Origin: Variovorax sp. Root411 | GTDB lineage: Bacteria; Pseudomonadota; Gammaproteobacteria; Burkholderiales; Burkholderiaceae_C | Reading direction: 5' to 3' | DNA length: 64,000 nt | Assembly (NCBI RefSeq): GCF_001425205.1 | Contig: NZ_LMDW01000001.1 | Span: 63,928 to 127,927, forward strand | Part shown: piece by piece, positions 1-8,829 of the stretch | Layout of the letters: every line of letters begins with the position of its first letter | Numbering within the stretch: the first letter of the stretch is position 1 | Program-made: the position numbers and the translations under genes | The notes under the pieces: generated by a model | Database searches by the model: none | What the model saw: only the letters and a program-made list of their open reading frames with translations | Told to the model about the DNA's origin: nothing

Positions 1-98
1 GCTACCTTCTTGGCGGGAGCCTTCTTGGCTGCGACCTTCTTTGCCGGAGCCTTCTTTGCAGCGGCTTTCTTAGCCGGCGCTTTCTTTGCAGTTGCCAT
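1..98 (-). CDS. H1-like histone (Lys/Ala/Pro-rich DNA-binding protein), N-terminal part
   Basis: Only the first 32 codons lie in the window; the gene runs off the left edge. The ATG (complement of 96-98) is preceded by GGAGA about 7 bases upstream. The visible protein begins MATAKKAPAKK and continues as tandem KKAPAKK/KKAAAKK blocks, the low-complexity pattern of bacterial histone H1-like proteins, which bind and compact DNA non-specifically through their lysine-rich tail. It follows nrdB on the same strand after about 200 bases. It could instead be another AlgP-like KAAP-repeat protein; the C-terminal part outside the window would tell. Confidence 0.8.
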   Translation of the reverse strand, partial: MATAKKAPAKKAAAKKAPAKKVAAKKAPAKKV

Positions 99-294
99 TT
101 CTATTTCTCCTTGATCAAGTTGAAAAAATCAACCTATTGAAGCACTCCACGCACGTTGGGTAGCGTGAAGCGATCCATGGCGTTGGAATCTGAGTCCAGC
201 ACCATGAACACCTGAGCCCTCGTCCATGCCGCGCTCTTCGGCGCGATCGGTGGCAAGGGCAATTCTTGAATTCATTAATTATTGTCGGAAAGAT
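99..294. other. nrdB-histone intergenic region with two short overlapping open frames
   Basis: No confident gene. On the minus strand a 48-codon ATG frame runs from 275 to 129, starting MNSRIALATDR. A second frame without an ATG ends at 134 and reads as RAQVFMVLDSDSNAMDRF before LPNVRGVLQ. Neither has a convincing ribosome site, and I do not recognise either product. The region should also carry the histone promoter, but I see no clear -35/-10 pair. Confidence 0.3.
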
Positions 295-1497
295 TCAATC
301 CCAGGAGAGCGCACCACCCGACTGGTACTCGATCACGCGGGTTTCGAAAAAGTTGCGCTCTTTCTTCAGGTCAATCATTTCGCTCATCCAGGGGAAGGGA
401 TTTTCTTCGTTGGGGAAGAGCGTTTCGAGGCCGATCTGCTGCGCGCGCCGGTTGGCGATGTACCGCAGGTAGCCTTTGAACATGGAGGCGTTCATGCCGA
501 GCACGCCGCGGGGCATGGTGTCTTCGGCGTATTTGTATTCGAGCTCGACGGCGCGCATGAAGAGCGCCTTGATCTCGGCCTTGAACTCGGTTGTCCACAG
601 GCCGGGGTTTTCGAGCTTGAGCTGGTTGATCAGGTCGATGCCGAAGTTGCAGTGCATCGACTCGTCGCGCAGGATGTACTGGTACTGCTCGGCGGCGCCG
701 GTCATCTTGTTCTGGCGGCCGAGCGCAAGGATCTGCGTGAAGCCGACGTAGAAGAAGAGACCTTCCATCAGGCAGGCGAACACGATGAGCGACTTGAGCA
801 GCGTCTGGTCGGTCTCGTGGGTGCCGGTCTTGAAGAGCGGGTCGCTGATGGCGTCGATGAACGGGAGCAGGAACTGGTCCTTCTCGCGGATCGACTGCAC
901 TTCGTTGTAGGCGTTGAAGATCTCGCTCTCGTCCAGGCCGAGCGACTCGACGATGTACTGGTACGCGTGCGTGTGGATTGCTTCCTCGAAGGCCTGGCGC
1001 AGCAGGAACTGGCGGCATTCGGGCGCCGTGATGTGGCGGTAGGTGCCCAGCACGATGTTGTTGGCGGCCAGCGAATCGGCGGTCACGAAGAAACCGAGGT
1101 TGCGCTTGACGATGCGGCGCTCGTCTTCGGTGAGGCCGTTCGGGTCTTTCCAGAGCGCGATGTCGCGCGTCATGTTCACTTCCTGCGGCATCCAGTGGTT
1201 GGCGCAGGTGGCCAGGTACTTCTCCCAGGCCCACTTGTACTTGAACGGCACCAACTGGTTGACGTCGGTCTGGCCATTGATGATGCGCTTGTCGGAAGCC
1301 TTGACGCGCTGGGCGACGGGTGCTGCGGCACGCATCGTGTGTTGCTGCGCAAGCTGTGCAGTTTGCGCGAGCGACGAAGTCGGAGCATCCACCACACGGC
1401 CTGCGGGCGAACCGCTGGTCGATGCGTTGTGGTGCTGCAATCCTTGCTGCATATCCTTTGGTAAGGAGGGCTTGACTTCTTCGTCCCAGGTCAACAT
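295..1497 (-). CDS. nrdB: Ribonucleoside-diphosphate reductase subunit beta, class Ia (NrdB)
   Basis: The 400-residue small (R2) subunit houses the di-iron centre and tyrosyl radical that drive reduction of ribonucleotides to deoxyribonucleotides by NrdA in the cytoplasm. The metal ligands are all recognisable: Asp141, Glu172 and His175 in [10 protein letters not shown], Glu245, and Glu279 and His282 in RDESMH. Tyr179, four residues after His175, matches the radical tyrosine of class Ia enzymes, so this is not a tyrosine-less class Ic protein. The C-terminus GGALSWD is the tail that docks on NrdA. The first 80 residues are an Ala/Gln-rich extension ahead of the core. I chose the ATG giving MLTWDEEV; an in-frame TTG lies 12 bases upstream. 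It lies 185 bases after nrdA, and may have its own promoter. Confidence 0.97.
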   Translation of the reverse strand: MLTWDEEVKPSLPKDMQQGLQHHNASTSGSPAGRVVDAPTSSLAQTAQLAQQHTMRAAAPVAQRVKASDKRIINGQTDVNQLVPFKYKWAWEKYLATCANHWMPQEVNMTRDIALWKDPNGLTEDERRIVKRNLGFFVTADSLAANNIVLGTYRHITAPECRQFLLRQAFEEAIHTHAYQYIVESLGLDESEIFNAYNEVQSIREKDQFLLPFIDAISDPLFKTGTHETDQTLLKSLIVFACLMEGLFFYVGFTQILALGRQNKMTGAAEQYQYILRDESMHCNFGIDLINQLKLENPGLWTTEFKAEIKALFMRAVELEYKYAEDTMPRGVLGMNASMFKGYLRYIANRRAQQIGLETLFPNEENPFPWMSEMIDLKKERNFFETRVIEYQSGGALSWD

Positions 1498-1598
1498 AGA
1501 AAAATCCAATGCTCAATTATCGGAGCAACGCGTGAGAGTTGCAAAGTGCTCGTTCACACCGTGCTCCATTTATGTGGTTGTTATGTTGCTCGCATGCG

Positions 1599-1650
1599 TC
1601 GCGCGGTGTCGGTCAATGCCTCGATCGACCGAACGCCGCGCGATTTTTTT
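1599..1650 (+). terminator. Orphan intrinsic-terminator-like hairpin between nrdA and nrdB, on the opposite strand
   Basis: On the plus strand TCGCGCGG (1599-1606) pairs perfectly with CCGCGCGA (1636-1643). An inner CGGTC (1610-1614) pairs with GACCG (1627-1631), and seven T follow at 1644-1650. This is a textbook terminator shape, yet nrdA and nrdB are both read from the minus strand, where the hairpin is preceded by A's and not followed by T's. It could end an antisense transcript or a small RNA, or act only as mRNA structure between the two nrd genes. Confidence 0.55.
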
Positions 1651-1682
1651 CTTCGCACGCGCCTCGCTGATTCAGCGCCGAG

Positions 1683-4598
1683 TTACTGGCACGCTTCGCA
1701 GGTCGGATCGTCGACACCGCAGAACGCGATGTCGGTGGCGGGCATCGCGCTCATCTGTGCCTTTGCCGCAGCCGCCGCCGCTTCGAGTGCGCTCATGCCC
1801 GAGGGTGCGTCGTTGCCCGAGGACACCGCGTTGAGACGGCCCGATTGCACCGTCGATTTTTCGGCGTGCGTCGCGCTCTGCGTGCGCAGGTAGTACGTGG
1901 TCTTCAGTCCGCGCAGCCATGCGAGTTTGTAGGTGTCGTCGAGCTTCTTGCCCGATGCGCCGGCCATGTAGATGTTCAGCGACTGCGCCTGGTCGATCCA
2001 CTTCTGTCGGCGCGCGGCGGCTTCCACCAGCCACGTCGTTTCGACTTCGAACGCGGTGGCGTAGAGCGCCTTCACGTCCTGCGGCACGCGGTCGATGGGA
2101 CGCAGCGAGCCGTCGAAGTGCTTCAGGTCCATGACCATCACGTCGTCCCACAGGCCCAGGCGCTTCAGGTCGCGCACCAGGTAGTGGTTGATCACGGTGA
2201 ACTCGCCCGACAGGTTCGACTTGACCGACAGGTTGCCGAAGCAGGGCTCGATCGAAGCGTCCACGCCGATGATGTTCGAGATGGTCGCGGTCGGTGCGAT
2301 GGCCACGCAGTTCGAATTGCGCATGCCGTCGGACTTGATCTTCGAGCGCAGCGCGTCCCAGTCGAGGGTGGCCGAGCGGTCGACCTCGACGTAGCCGCCG
2401 CGTGCCTTTTCCAGCAGGTCGAGCGAGTCGATCGGCAGGATGCCCTTGTCCCACAGCGAGCCCTTGTAGCTCGAGTACTTGCCGCGTTCGCGGGCCAGTT
2501 CGGTCGAGGCCCAGTAGGCGTGGTAGCAGATGGCTTCCATCGACTCGTCGGCGAACTGCACGGCTTCCTGCGAGGCGTACGGAATGCGCAGTTCGTACAG
2601 CGAGTCCTGGAAGCCCATCAGGCCCAGGCCGACCGGACGGTGGCGCAGGTTGGAGTCGCGCGCCTTCTTCACGGCGTAGTAGTTGATGTCGATCACGTTG
2701 TCGAGCATGCGCATCGCGGTCGAGATCGTGCGCTTGAGCTTTTCCTGGTCGACCTTGCCATCCTTCAGGTGCTGCAGCAGGTTCACGGAACCCAGGTTGC
2801 AGACGGCGGTTTCGGTGTCGCTGGTGTTCAGCGTGATCTCGGTGCAGAGGTTCGACGAGTGCACCACGCCGGCGTGCTGCTGAGGCGAGCGCACGTTGCA
2901 GGCGTCCTTGAACGTGATCCAGGGGTGGCCGGTCTCGAACAGCATCGTGAGCATCTTGCGCCACAGGTCGGTGGCCTGCAGGGTGCGCGCGGGCTTGATC
3001 TCGCCGCGGGCGGCCTTCTCTTCGTAGGCGACGTAGGCCTTCTCGAAGTCGGCGCCGAACAGGTCGTGCAGGTCAGGCACGTTGGAGGGCGAGAACAGCG
3101 TCCAGGTGCCCTTTTCCATCACGCGGCGCATGAAGAGGTCGGGGATCCAGTTGGCCGTGTTCATGTCGTGCGTGCGGCGGCGGTCGTCGCCGGTGTTCTT
3201 GCGCAGCTCCAGGAACTCCTCGATGTCGAGGTGCCAGGTTTCCAGGTAGGTGCAGACAGCGCCCTTGCGCTTGCCGCCCTGGTTCACGGCCACGGCCGTG
3301 TCGTTCACCACCTTCAGGAACGGCACGACGCCTTGCGATTCGCCGTTGGTGCCCTTGATGTGGCTGCCCAGTGCGCGCACGCGGGTCCAGTCGTTGCCCA
3401 GGCCGCCGGCGAACTTCGACAGCAGCGCGTTTTCCTTGATCGACTCGTAGATGCCGTCCAGGTCGTCGGGCACGGTGGTCAGGTAGCAGCTCGACAGCTG
3501 CGAGCGCAGCGTGCCGGCGTTGAAGAGGGTGGGCGTGCTCGACATGAAATCGAACGACGACAGCACTTCATAGAACTCGATGGCGCGCGCCTCGCGGTCG
3601 ATTTCATTCAGCGACAGGCCCATGGCCACGCGCATGAAGAAGGCCTGCGGCAGCTCGATGCGGGTCTTGCGCACGTGCAGGAAGTATCGGTCGTACAGCG
3701 TCTGCAGGCCGAGGTAGTCGAACTGGTTGTCGCGCTCGGCCTTCAGGGCAGCGCCCAGGCGGGGCAGGTCGTACTGCAGCAGCTTCTCGTCGAGCAGCTC
3801 GTTCTCGACGCCCTTCTTGATGAACTGCGGAAAGTAGTCGGCGTAGGCGGTGGCGCGCTCGACCGGCATCACTTCGCGGCCGATGATCTCCTTGAAGATC
3901 GTGTGCAGCAGCAGGCGCGCGGTGGCGAAGGTGTAGTCGGGGTCTTTCTCGATCAGCGTGCGGGCCGCGAGGATGGACGCCTTGTAGACCTCGTCGAGCG
4001 GCACGCCGTCGTACAGGTTGCGCATCGTCTCGGCGACGATCGGCGCGGCCGTGATGCTGTCGCCCAGGCCTTCGCAGGCGGACTCGATCAGGCCCTTGAG
4101 TTCGTTCAGGTCGAGTGCGACGAGCTCGCCGTTGTCCAGCACGTGCAGCGCGGGCGCGGCCGGCACGTCCTGTTCGCCCTGCTTCGAACGCTCCTGCGAG
4201 CGGCGCTCGCGGTACAGCACGTAGGCGCGGGCGATTTCATGGTGGCCGCCGCGCATCAGGCCGAGCTCGACCTGGTCCTGCACGTCCTCGATGTGGAAGG
4301 TGCCGCCGCCCGGACGCGAACGCACCAGCGCGCGAATCACACCCTGCGTAAGCACATCGACCGTTTCGCGCACGCTGGCGGAAGCCGCGCCCTGGGTGCC
4401 GTGCACGGCCAGGAAAGCCTTCATCATCGCGATCGCGATCTTGTTCGGCTCGAAGGGAACGACGGCGCCGTTGCGCCGGATGATCTGGTAGTGGGCGAGG
4501 TTCTGGCCGCTCGGGGAGCCAGCAGTGTCTCGCTGCTGTTGCAGTGACGTCGAGGGAACGGCACGCGGGGTCGATTGGGGGTTCAGGGCTGTTTGCAT
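1683..4598 (-). CDS. nrdA: Ribonucleoside-diphosphate reductase subunit alpha, class Ia (NrdA)
   Basis: The 971-residue large (R1) subunit binds ribonucleoside diphosphates and reduces them using the radical from NrdB. An N-terminal ATP-cone, the overall activity switch, begins around residue 37 (YQIIRRNGAVVPFEPNKI). The substrate-site cysteines are seen in SQLSSCYLTT and in the AVCNLGSVNL region, and the mobile C-terminal pair CEAC is Cys967/Cys970, just before the last residue. An in-frame TTG lies 21 bases upstream, but the ATG at 4598 has GAGAGGAAG directly before it, so I start there. Expression is very probably repressed by NrdR through two boxes at 4681-4728. nrdB follows on the same strand. 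Confidence 0.97.
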   Translation of the reverse strand: MQTALNPQSTPRAVPSTSLQQQRDTAGSPSGQNLAHYQIIRRNGAVVPFEPNKIAIAMMKAFLAVHGTQGAASASVRETVDVLTQGVIRALVRSRPGGGTFHIEDVQDQVELGLMRGGHHEIARAYVLYRERRSQERSKQGEQDVPAAPALHVLDNGELVALDLNELKGLIESACEGLGDSITAAPIVAETMRNLYDGVPLDEVYKASILAARTLIEKDPDYTFATARLLLHTIFKEIIGREVMPVERATAYADYFPQFIKKGVENELLDEKLLQYDLPRLGAALKAERDNQFDYLGLQTLYDRYFLHVRKTRIELPQAFFMRVAMGLSLNEIDREARAIEFYEVLSSFDFMSSTPTLFNAGTLRSQLSSCYLTTVPDDLDGIYESIKENALLSKFAGGLGNDWTRVRALGSHIKGTNGESQGVVPFLKVVNDTAVAVNQGGKRKGAVCTYLETWHLDIEEFLELRKNTGDDRRRTHDMNTANWIPDLFMRRVMEKGTWTLFSPSNVPDLHDLFGADFEKAYVAYEEKAARGEIKPARTLQATDLWRKMLTMLFETGHPWITFKDACNVRSPQQHAGVVHSSNLCTEITLNTSDTETAVCNLGSVNLLQHLKDGKVDQEKLKRTISTAMRMLDNVIDINYYAVKKARDSNLRHRPVGLGLMGFQDSLYELRIPYASQEAVQFADESMEAICYHAYWASTELARERGKYSSYKGSLWDKGILPIDSLDLLEKARGGYVEVDRSATLDWDALRSKIKSDGMRNSNCVAIAPTATISNIIGVDASIEPCFGNLSVKSNLSGEFTVINHYLVRDLKRLGLWDDVMVMDLKHFDGSLRPIDRVPQDVKALYATAFEVETTWLVEAAARRQKWIDQAQSLNIYMAGASGKKLDDTYKLAWLRGLKTTYYLRTQSATHAEKSTVQSGRLNAVSSGNDAPSGMSALEAAAAAAKAQMSAMPATDIAFCGVDDPTCEACQ

Positions 4599-4680
4599 TC
4601 GCTTCCTCTCGGTTGGCAATTCTTGTTGGATGGCGACGCCTGGGTTGGGCGCAGCGCCGGTGTGAATGACCGGACGGAGG

Positions 4681-4728
4681 ACACTATATCTAGGGTGCCG
4701 GGGGTCTACAAGCCACTACAGGTAGTGT
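4681..4728 (-). promoter_or_regulatory. Pair of NrdR boxes upstream of nrdA
   Basis: Two 16-base palindromic boxes lie at 4681-4696 (ACACTATATCTAGGGT on the plus strand) and 4713-4728 (CCACTACAGGTAGTGT). The core of the second, CACTAC-AG-GTAGTG, is a perfect inverted repeat. Both fit the NrdR pattern acaCwAtATaTwGtgt. Their centres are 32 bases apart, three helical turns, as expected for the ATP/dATP-sensing repressor NrdR, which binds paired boxes in front of ribonucleotide reductase genes. Box 4681-4696 covers the proposed -10 element. No nrdR gene is in the window. Confidence 0.85.
4683..4711 (-). promoter_or_regulatory. Predicted sigma-70 promoter of nrdA
   Basis: Reading the minus strand, TTGTAG (complement of 4706-4711) is followed after exactly 17 bases by TATAGT (complement of 4683-4688), about 85 bases before the nrdA ATG. 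The -10 hexamer sits inside one NrdR box and the -35 lies between the two boxes, so a bound repressor would block RNA polymerase. The 219 bases from 4729 to the end of ampD show no further gene or clear structure. Confidence 0.65.
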
Positions 4729-4947
4729 TTTTCGGCAATTTTAAGTAGTAGGGGTAACTATCTAGGCGTCGACACGGCCGTCGATGCCGCGTGAACACTG
4801 GCCTATGGTCGCGCAACCCGCATGGAGCTTGGCTTGCAAGACGATTTGGGCCTGCAGGGCGCATGGTTGCTGCATTGCACGTTCGCAGTTTTCGCGTTGC
4901 TGCGCTGCACGAGCGGCGCATCGCGAGGCGCCGTGCGATTGAAAAAA

Positions 4948-5571
4948 TTAGCGCTGCACCACCCGCGGCGGAAACATCTGTGGATTCCATCCGAGTTGTT
5001 CGCGCAGCAGACGCCAGTCGAAGCCAGCGCCCGGGTCCTGCTTGCGGCCCGGCGCGATGTGCTCGTGGCCGGCGATGTGCGCGATCGGATAGTGCTGCGC
5101 GACCGCTGCGCACAGGCTCGCGAGCGTCTCGTATTGCGGCTCCTCGAATGGCTGGCCTTCGAGTCCTTCGAGTTCGATGCCGATGGAGTCGTCGTTGCAG
5201 TTGCTGCGGCCGCGCCACGACGATGCGCCGGCGTGCCAGGCGCGATCGTCGCAGCTCACGAACTGCCAGAGCTCGCCGTTGCGGCGCACGTAGAAATGCG
5301 AGGACACCTCGAGCCCGCGGATCGACTGGAAGTAGGGGTGCGCGTCCCAGTGGAGCTGGTTGGTGAAGAGCTGCTGCACCGCATCGCCGCCGTATTCGCC
5401 GGGTGGCAGGCTGATCGAGTGCAGCACGATGAGGTCGGTCTGCGCGCCAGTCGGCCGGGGCCCGAAGTTGGGCGAGCGCAGCGCCTTCGCGAAGCGGTAC
5501 CAGCCGGCTTGCCAGAGCCCGTCGTCGCCGTTGTTGGGAGCGCCGGGCGTGGGGGCTTCAGTCGTCGGCAT
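4948..5571 (-). CDS. ampD: 1,6-anhydro-N-acetylmuramyl-L-alanine amidase (AmpD)
   Basis: This 207-residue cytoplasmic zinc amidase cleaves the peptide from 1,6-anhydromuropeptides during peptidoglycan recycling, and so also tunes AmpR-type beta-lactamase induction where that system exists. The single Amidase_2 domain spans nearly the whole protein. Zinc ligands are inferred as His51 (IVLHSISLPPG), His169 (GHEHIAPGRKQDPG) and Asp179, and Glu133 of GIELEG is the likely catalytic acid. The start MPTTEAP overlaps the end of pilR by 14 bases; an in-frame ATG 15 bases earlier (MVRAAM) is possible. No signal peptide is seen, in line with the cytoplasmic AmpD type. The lytic transglycosylase slt at 46-48 kb works upstream in the same recycling route. 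Confidence 0.95.
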   Translation of the reverse strand: MPTTEAPTPGAPNNGDDGLWQAGWYRFAKALRSPNFGPRPTGAQTDLIVLHSISLPPGEYGGDAVQQLFTNQLHWDAHPYFQSIRGLEVSSHFYVRRNGELWQFVSCDDRAWHAGASSWRGRSNCNDDSIGIELEGLEGQPFEEPQYETLASLCAAVAQHYPIAHIAGHEHIAPGRKQDPGAGFDWRLLREQLGWNPQMFPPRVVQR

Positions 5572-7126
5572 GGCTGCTCGGACCATCTTCGCCGTTGGGC
5601 GTGGTGATGCCCAGCCGCGCGATGCGGTAGCGGATCTGGCGCAGGCTCATGCCGAGCCGTGCGGCGGCTGCAGTGCGGTTGAAGCCGCTCTCGTGCAGCG
5701 CGCGCACGAGGATCTCGCGCTCCTGCTGGTCGAGGTAGGCCTGCAGGTCGGAGGGCAGCGGCGGCGGTGCGGCCTTGGGTGGCGCGACCGGTGTGATCGG
5801 CAGCGGAGCCAGCACGGCAGCAGGCGCATCGGCGGCGGGCGACAGCGGGGCCGGTGCGGATGCCGCGGCTTCGACGGATGCGGTGAACCCGCCCATCAGG
5901 TCGAGGTGCAGCTCGTCGCCGTCGTTCAGCGCCACCGCGCGGTGCAGCAGGTTTTCGAGCTCGCGCACGTTGCCGTTGAGCGGATGCTGCGCGAGGCGGC
6001 GCAGCAGGTCGTCCGACAGGTGCGGCACCGGCAGTCCGCCGTCCTGCGCGATGCGCGACAACAGCGCGGCGCACAGCGCGGGCAGGTCCTCGCGGCGCTC
6101 GCGCAATGCGGGCACCGCGATCTCGATCACGTTGAGGCGGTAGAAAAGGTCTTGCCGGAAACGGCTGGCCTGCACTTCGGCATGCAGGTCTTTATGGGTG
6201 GCGCTCACGATGCGAACGTCGACAGCGTCTTCCTGCGTCGAGCCGATCGAGCGAACGCTGCGCTCCTGGATCGCGCGCAGCAGCTTCGACTGCATGGCCA
6301 GCGGCAGGTCGCCGATCTCGTCGAGAAACAGCGTGCCGCCGCGCGCGGCCTGGAAGTAGCCGTCGCGGTCCTGCGACGAGCCGGTGTACGAGCCCTTCTT
6401 GGCGCCGAAGAACTCGGCCTCGAGCAGGTTCTCGGGAATCGCACCGCAGTTGACCGCGACGAACGGGCCGTCGCTGCGCTGGCTGCAGGCATGCACCGCG
6501 CGCGCCACCAGTTCCTTGCCGGTGCCCGATTCCCCGCGCACCAGCACCGGCGCCATGCCGCGCGCCACCTTGGCGATGCGCGACTTGACGAGGCGCATGG
6601 GTTCCGAATCGCCCACGAGGCGGTCGAGCGCGGCGATGCCGGTGCTGGAGGTGGCCACCACTGCATCGCTGCTGCTGACGTTGTTGTTGACGGCGGGCGC
6701 CGCCTGCGCCAACTTGGGCGCCGGCTGCGGCGCGTGCCGCGCCTGCACGGCGGAGGCCACCACGGCGCGGAACTGCTTCAGGTCGACCGGCTTCGTGAGG
6801 TAGTCGAAGGCGCCGGCCTTCAATGCTTCCACCGCGTTCTCGGCGGAGCCATAAGCCGTCATCACCACGCAGCGCTCGCTGCGCTGGTCCTTCTGGATGC
6901 GGTGGATGATTTCCATGCCCTGTCCGTCGGGCAGCCGCATGTCGGTGATCACCGCGTCGAAGCGGCCGGCCTCCAGGTGCTCCCACGCTTCCGACACGCT
7001 GCCGGCGGCCTCGACGCGATAGCCCTCGCGCAGCAGCGTCAGTTCGTACAGCGTGCGCAGGTCGGGTTCGTCGTCGATGACGAGGATCTGCGCCGGCCGC
7101 TGGGTGGAAGGGGTGGAGTTGCTCAC
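5558..7126 (-). CDS. pilR: Sigma-54-dependent response regulator PilR
   Basis: A 522-residue NtrC-type activator: receiver domain (about 13-125, phospho-acceptor Asp62 in ITDMRLPDG), AAA+ sigma-54 domain with Walker A GESGTGKE (198-205) and Walker B LFLDEIGD, and a Fis-type helix-turn-helix at the C-terminus (FNRTAAAARLGMSLRQIRYR). In Pseudomonas PilR turns on the type IV pilin gene pilA through RpoN. The sigma-54 contact loop reads GSYTGS (245-250) instead of GAFTGA; the essential Thr is kept. I place the start at a GTG (7126) so that the protein begins just before the receiver fold; the frame upstream of it overlaps pilS and is not coding. Five bases separate it from pilS, so the pair is co-transcribed. 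Confidence 0.94.
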   Translation of the reverse strand: MSNSTPSTQRPAQILVIDDEPDLRTLYELTLLREGYRVEAAGSVSEAWEHLEAGRFDAVITDMRLPDGQGMEIIHRIQKDQRSERCVVMTAYGSAENAVEALKAGAFDYLTKPVDLKQFRAVVASAVQARHAPQPAPKLAQAAPAVNNNVSSSDAVVATSSTGIAALDRLVGDSEPMRLVKSRIAKVARGMAPVLVRGESGTGKELVARAVHACSQRSDGPFVAVNCGAIPENLLEAEFFGAKKGSYTGSSQDRDGYFQAARGGTLFLDEIGDLPLAMQSKLLRAIQERSVRSIGSTQEDAVDVRIVSATHKDLHAEVQASRFRQDLFYRLNVIEIAVPALRERREDLPALCAALLSRIAQDGGLPVPHLSDDLLRRLAQHPLNGNVRELENLLHRAVALNDGDELHLDLMGGFTASVEAAASAPAPLSPAADAPAAVLAPLPITPVAPPKAAPPPLPSDLQAYLDQQEREILVRALHESGFNRTAAAARLGMSLRQIRYRIARLGITTPNGEDGPSSHADD

Positions 7127-7131
7127 GGGCG

Positions 7132-8829
7132 TTATTGTGTCAGCCGGTTTTCGCTGGCGGTAAAGCTGACGAAGAATTCGTTGCCCTCGGGTCCGCCCGG
7201 CACCAGCGCGCGCCGCTCGTAGCCGATGGTGGCGCCATGCCGGCGGCACAGTTCGCGGCACAGGAACAGGCCGAGCCCGCTGGAGCGACTCTCGGACGAG
7301 AAGAAGGGCTCGAACAGGTGCCGCTGCACCGCCGGCTCCAGCGGCGCGCCGTCGCTCCACACCATCAGGCTCGGGCGGTTGCTGCCGCCGCGCTGCTGCG
7401 CGGTCAGCACCTGGATCGAGCCTTCGCTCTTGCCGGCGTAGCGCGAGGCGTTGTCCAGCAGGTTCACGATCAGCCGCCGCAGGTGCTCGGCGTCGAAGCG
7501 CACCTCGCTGCTGGGCGCGTCGAGCGACACCAGCACGCCCTTGCGCTGGGTCTGGCGCACCCATTCCTCGGCCAGCACCTGCACCGCGGGGTCGAGCACG
7601 ACCTGCTCGCCGAGCGACAGCACGCGCTGCTGGCGCGCGCGCGAGACGTCGAGCACGTCGTCCACGATGCGCGCGAGCCGCTGCGCGTTGTGCTGCACCA
7701 TGCTCGTGAGCTTGCGGTGCGCGGGGTCGGTCAGGTCTTCGTTGAGTAGCGCGCTGGCCTGCGTGATGGCGGCCAGCGGGTTGCGGATTTCATGCGCCAC
7801 GGCTGCCGACATGCGGCCCATCGCGGCCAGCTTCTCGGTGCGGATGCGGGCCTCGAGCTCGCGCAGGTCCTGCAGGAACATCACGCACAGGCTGTCCAGG
7901 CGCTGCTCGCTGGTGGGCGTGAGCCGCGTGCGCACGCGCACCTCGCGCGCCGCGCCGCGCGCCTGTGCGACGGGGATTTCTTCCGTCTGCGGCTCCCGGC
8001 GCGCGAAGGTCTGGCGTGCCAGCGCGGCCAGCGCATGCCAGGCGGGCTGGGCATGCAGCGGAAACGGCAGCGTCAGCTTCGCCAAACCCTGGCCGAGGAT
8101 CGCGTCGGCCGCCGGGTTGGCCGCATGCACCAGGCCTTCGGCGTCGATCACCAGCACGCCTTCGCTCAGGGTCTCGATCACCAGGTCGTTGACCTGCGCC
8201 TGCATCTGCGCGCTGCTGCGGCTGTGCTGCGCCACGGCTTCCTCGCGCGCCAGCCGGCGGGCCATTTCGTGCGCGAGCAGCGCCACCACGAACAGGCCGG
8301 TGCCGGTGAGCGCCGCCTGCACGAAGCGGCCCGACGAATCGACCGGCTGCTGCAGCCAGTGCCAGCCCGCGTCGGCCAGCAGCAGCAGGGTGACGGTGGC
8401 GGTGGTGCCCAGGCTCACGATCATGGTGCCGAGCACCGCGCTCATGAGCACCGGCAGCGCGAACAGCGGCGTGTAGTTGACGTTGCCGCCCTGCAGCACC
8501 TGCAAGGCAGTGAAGGCGGCCAGGTCGATGCCGATGGTCAGCAGCCAGAGCGCGGTGAAGCCGCGGATCGGCGGCTGGACGCGCCTGTAGCTCATGCCCA
8601 GCCAGGTCGCGACGAGGTACAGCGCCGAGATGGCGATGGCCACCGGCTGCATCGTCTGCCCGATGGCAAGGGCCACGCCCTGCAGCAGCATCAGCACCAG
8701 CGCGACGAAGCAGCGCGCCCCCATGAAGCCGCGCCAGAGCCGGATCAGCGCCGTGCTCTCGTCCGGGTGCTGGTCGAGCACGTCCCAGTCGGTGACCGGC
8801 TCGCCGCGCGACCAGAGGGAGGAGTTCAT
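7132..8829 (-). CDS. pilS: Membrane sensor histidine kinase PilS
   Basis: A 565-residue inner-membrane kinase that phosphorylates PilR. About five or six hydrophobic segments fill residues 30-200 (for example FVALVLMLLQGVALAIG). They are followed by a PAS-like region, the HisKA box AHEIRNPLAAITQAS with the phospho-histidine, and a HATPase_c domain with its N box (NLLDNASRY) and G box (GLGLFLCRELC). The six-transmembrane PilS of Pseudomonas senses pilin levels in the membrane. The ATG at 8829 overlaps the stop of the preceding small gene as ATGA, so translation is probably coupled. Longer in-frame extensions upstream lie over that gene and are rejected. Confidence 0.93.
   Translation of the reverse strand: MNSSLWSRGEPVTDWDVLDQHPDESTALIRLWRGFMGARCFVALVLMLLQGVALAIGQTMQPVAIAISALYLVATWLGMSYRRVQPPIRGFTALWLLTIGIDLAAFTALQVLQGGNVNYTPLFALPVLMSAVLGTMIVSLGTTATVTLLLLADAGWHWLQQPVDSSGRFVQAALTGTGLFVVALLAHEMARRLAREEAVAQHSRSSAQMQAQVNDLVIETLSEGVLVIDAEGLVHAANPAADAILGQGLAKLTLPFPLHAQPAWHALAALARQTFARREPQTEEIPVAQARGAAREVRVRTRLTPTSEQRLDSLCVMFLQDLRELEARIRTEKLAAMGRMSAAVAHEIRNPLAAITQASALLNEDLTDPAHRKLTSMVQHNAQRLARIVDDVLDVSRARQQRVLSLGEQVVLDPAVQVLAEEWVRQTQRKGVLVSLDAPSSEVRFDAEHLRRLIVNLLDNASRYAGKSEGSIQVLTAQQRGGSNRPSLMVWSDGAPLEPAVQRHLFEPFFSSESRSSGLGLFLCRELCRRHGATIGYERRALVPGGPEGNEFFVSFTASENRLTQ

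Noticed and set aside
1..98. CRISPR-like repeats at the left edge
   Set aside because: The repeated CTTCTT/GCC units are the KKAPAKK codons of the histone-like gene, with no spacers.
1845..4547. A 900-codon open frame antisense to nrdA
   Set aside because: It is a frame shadow of a GC-rich gene: repeats of Val/Leu/His/Arg, no motif, and complete NrdA on the other strand.
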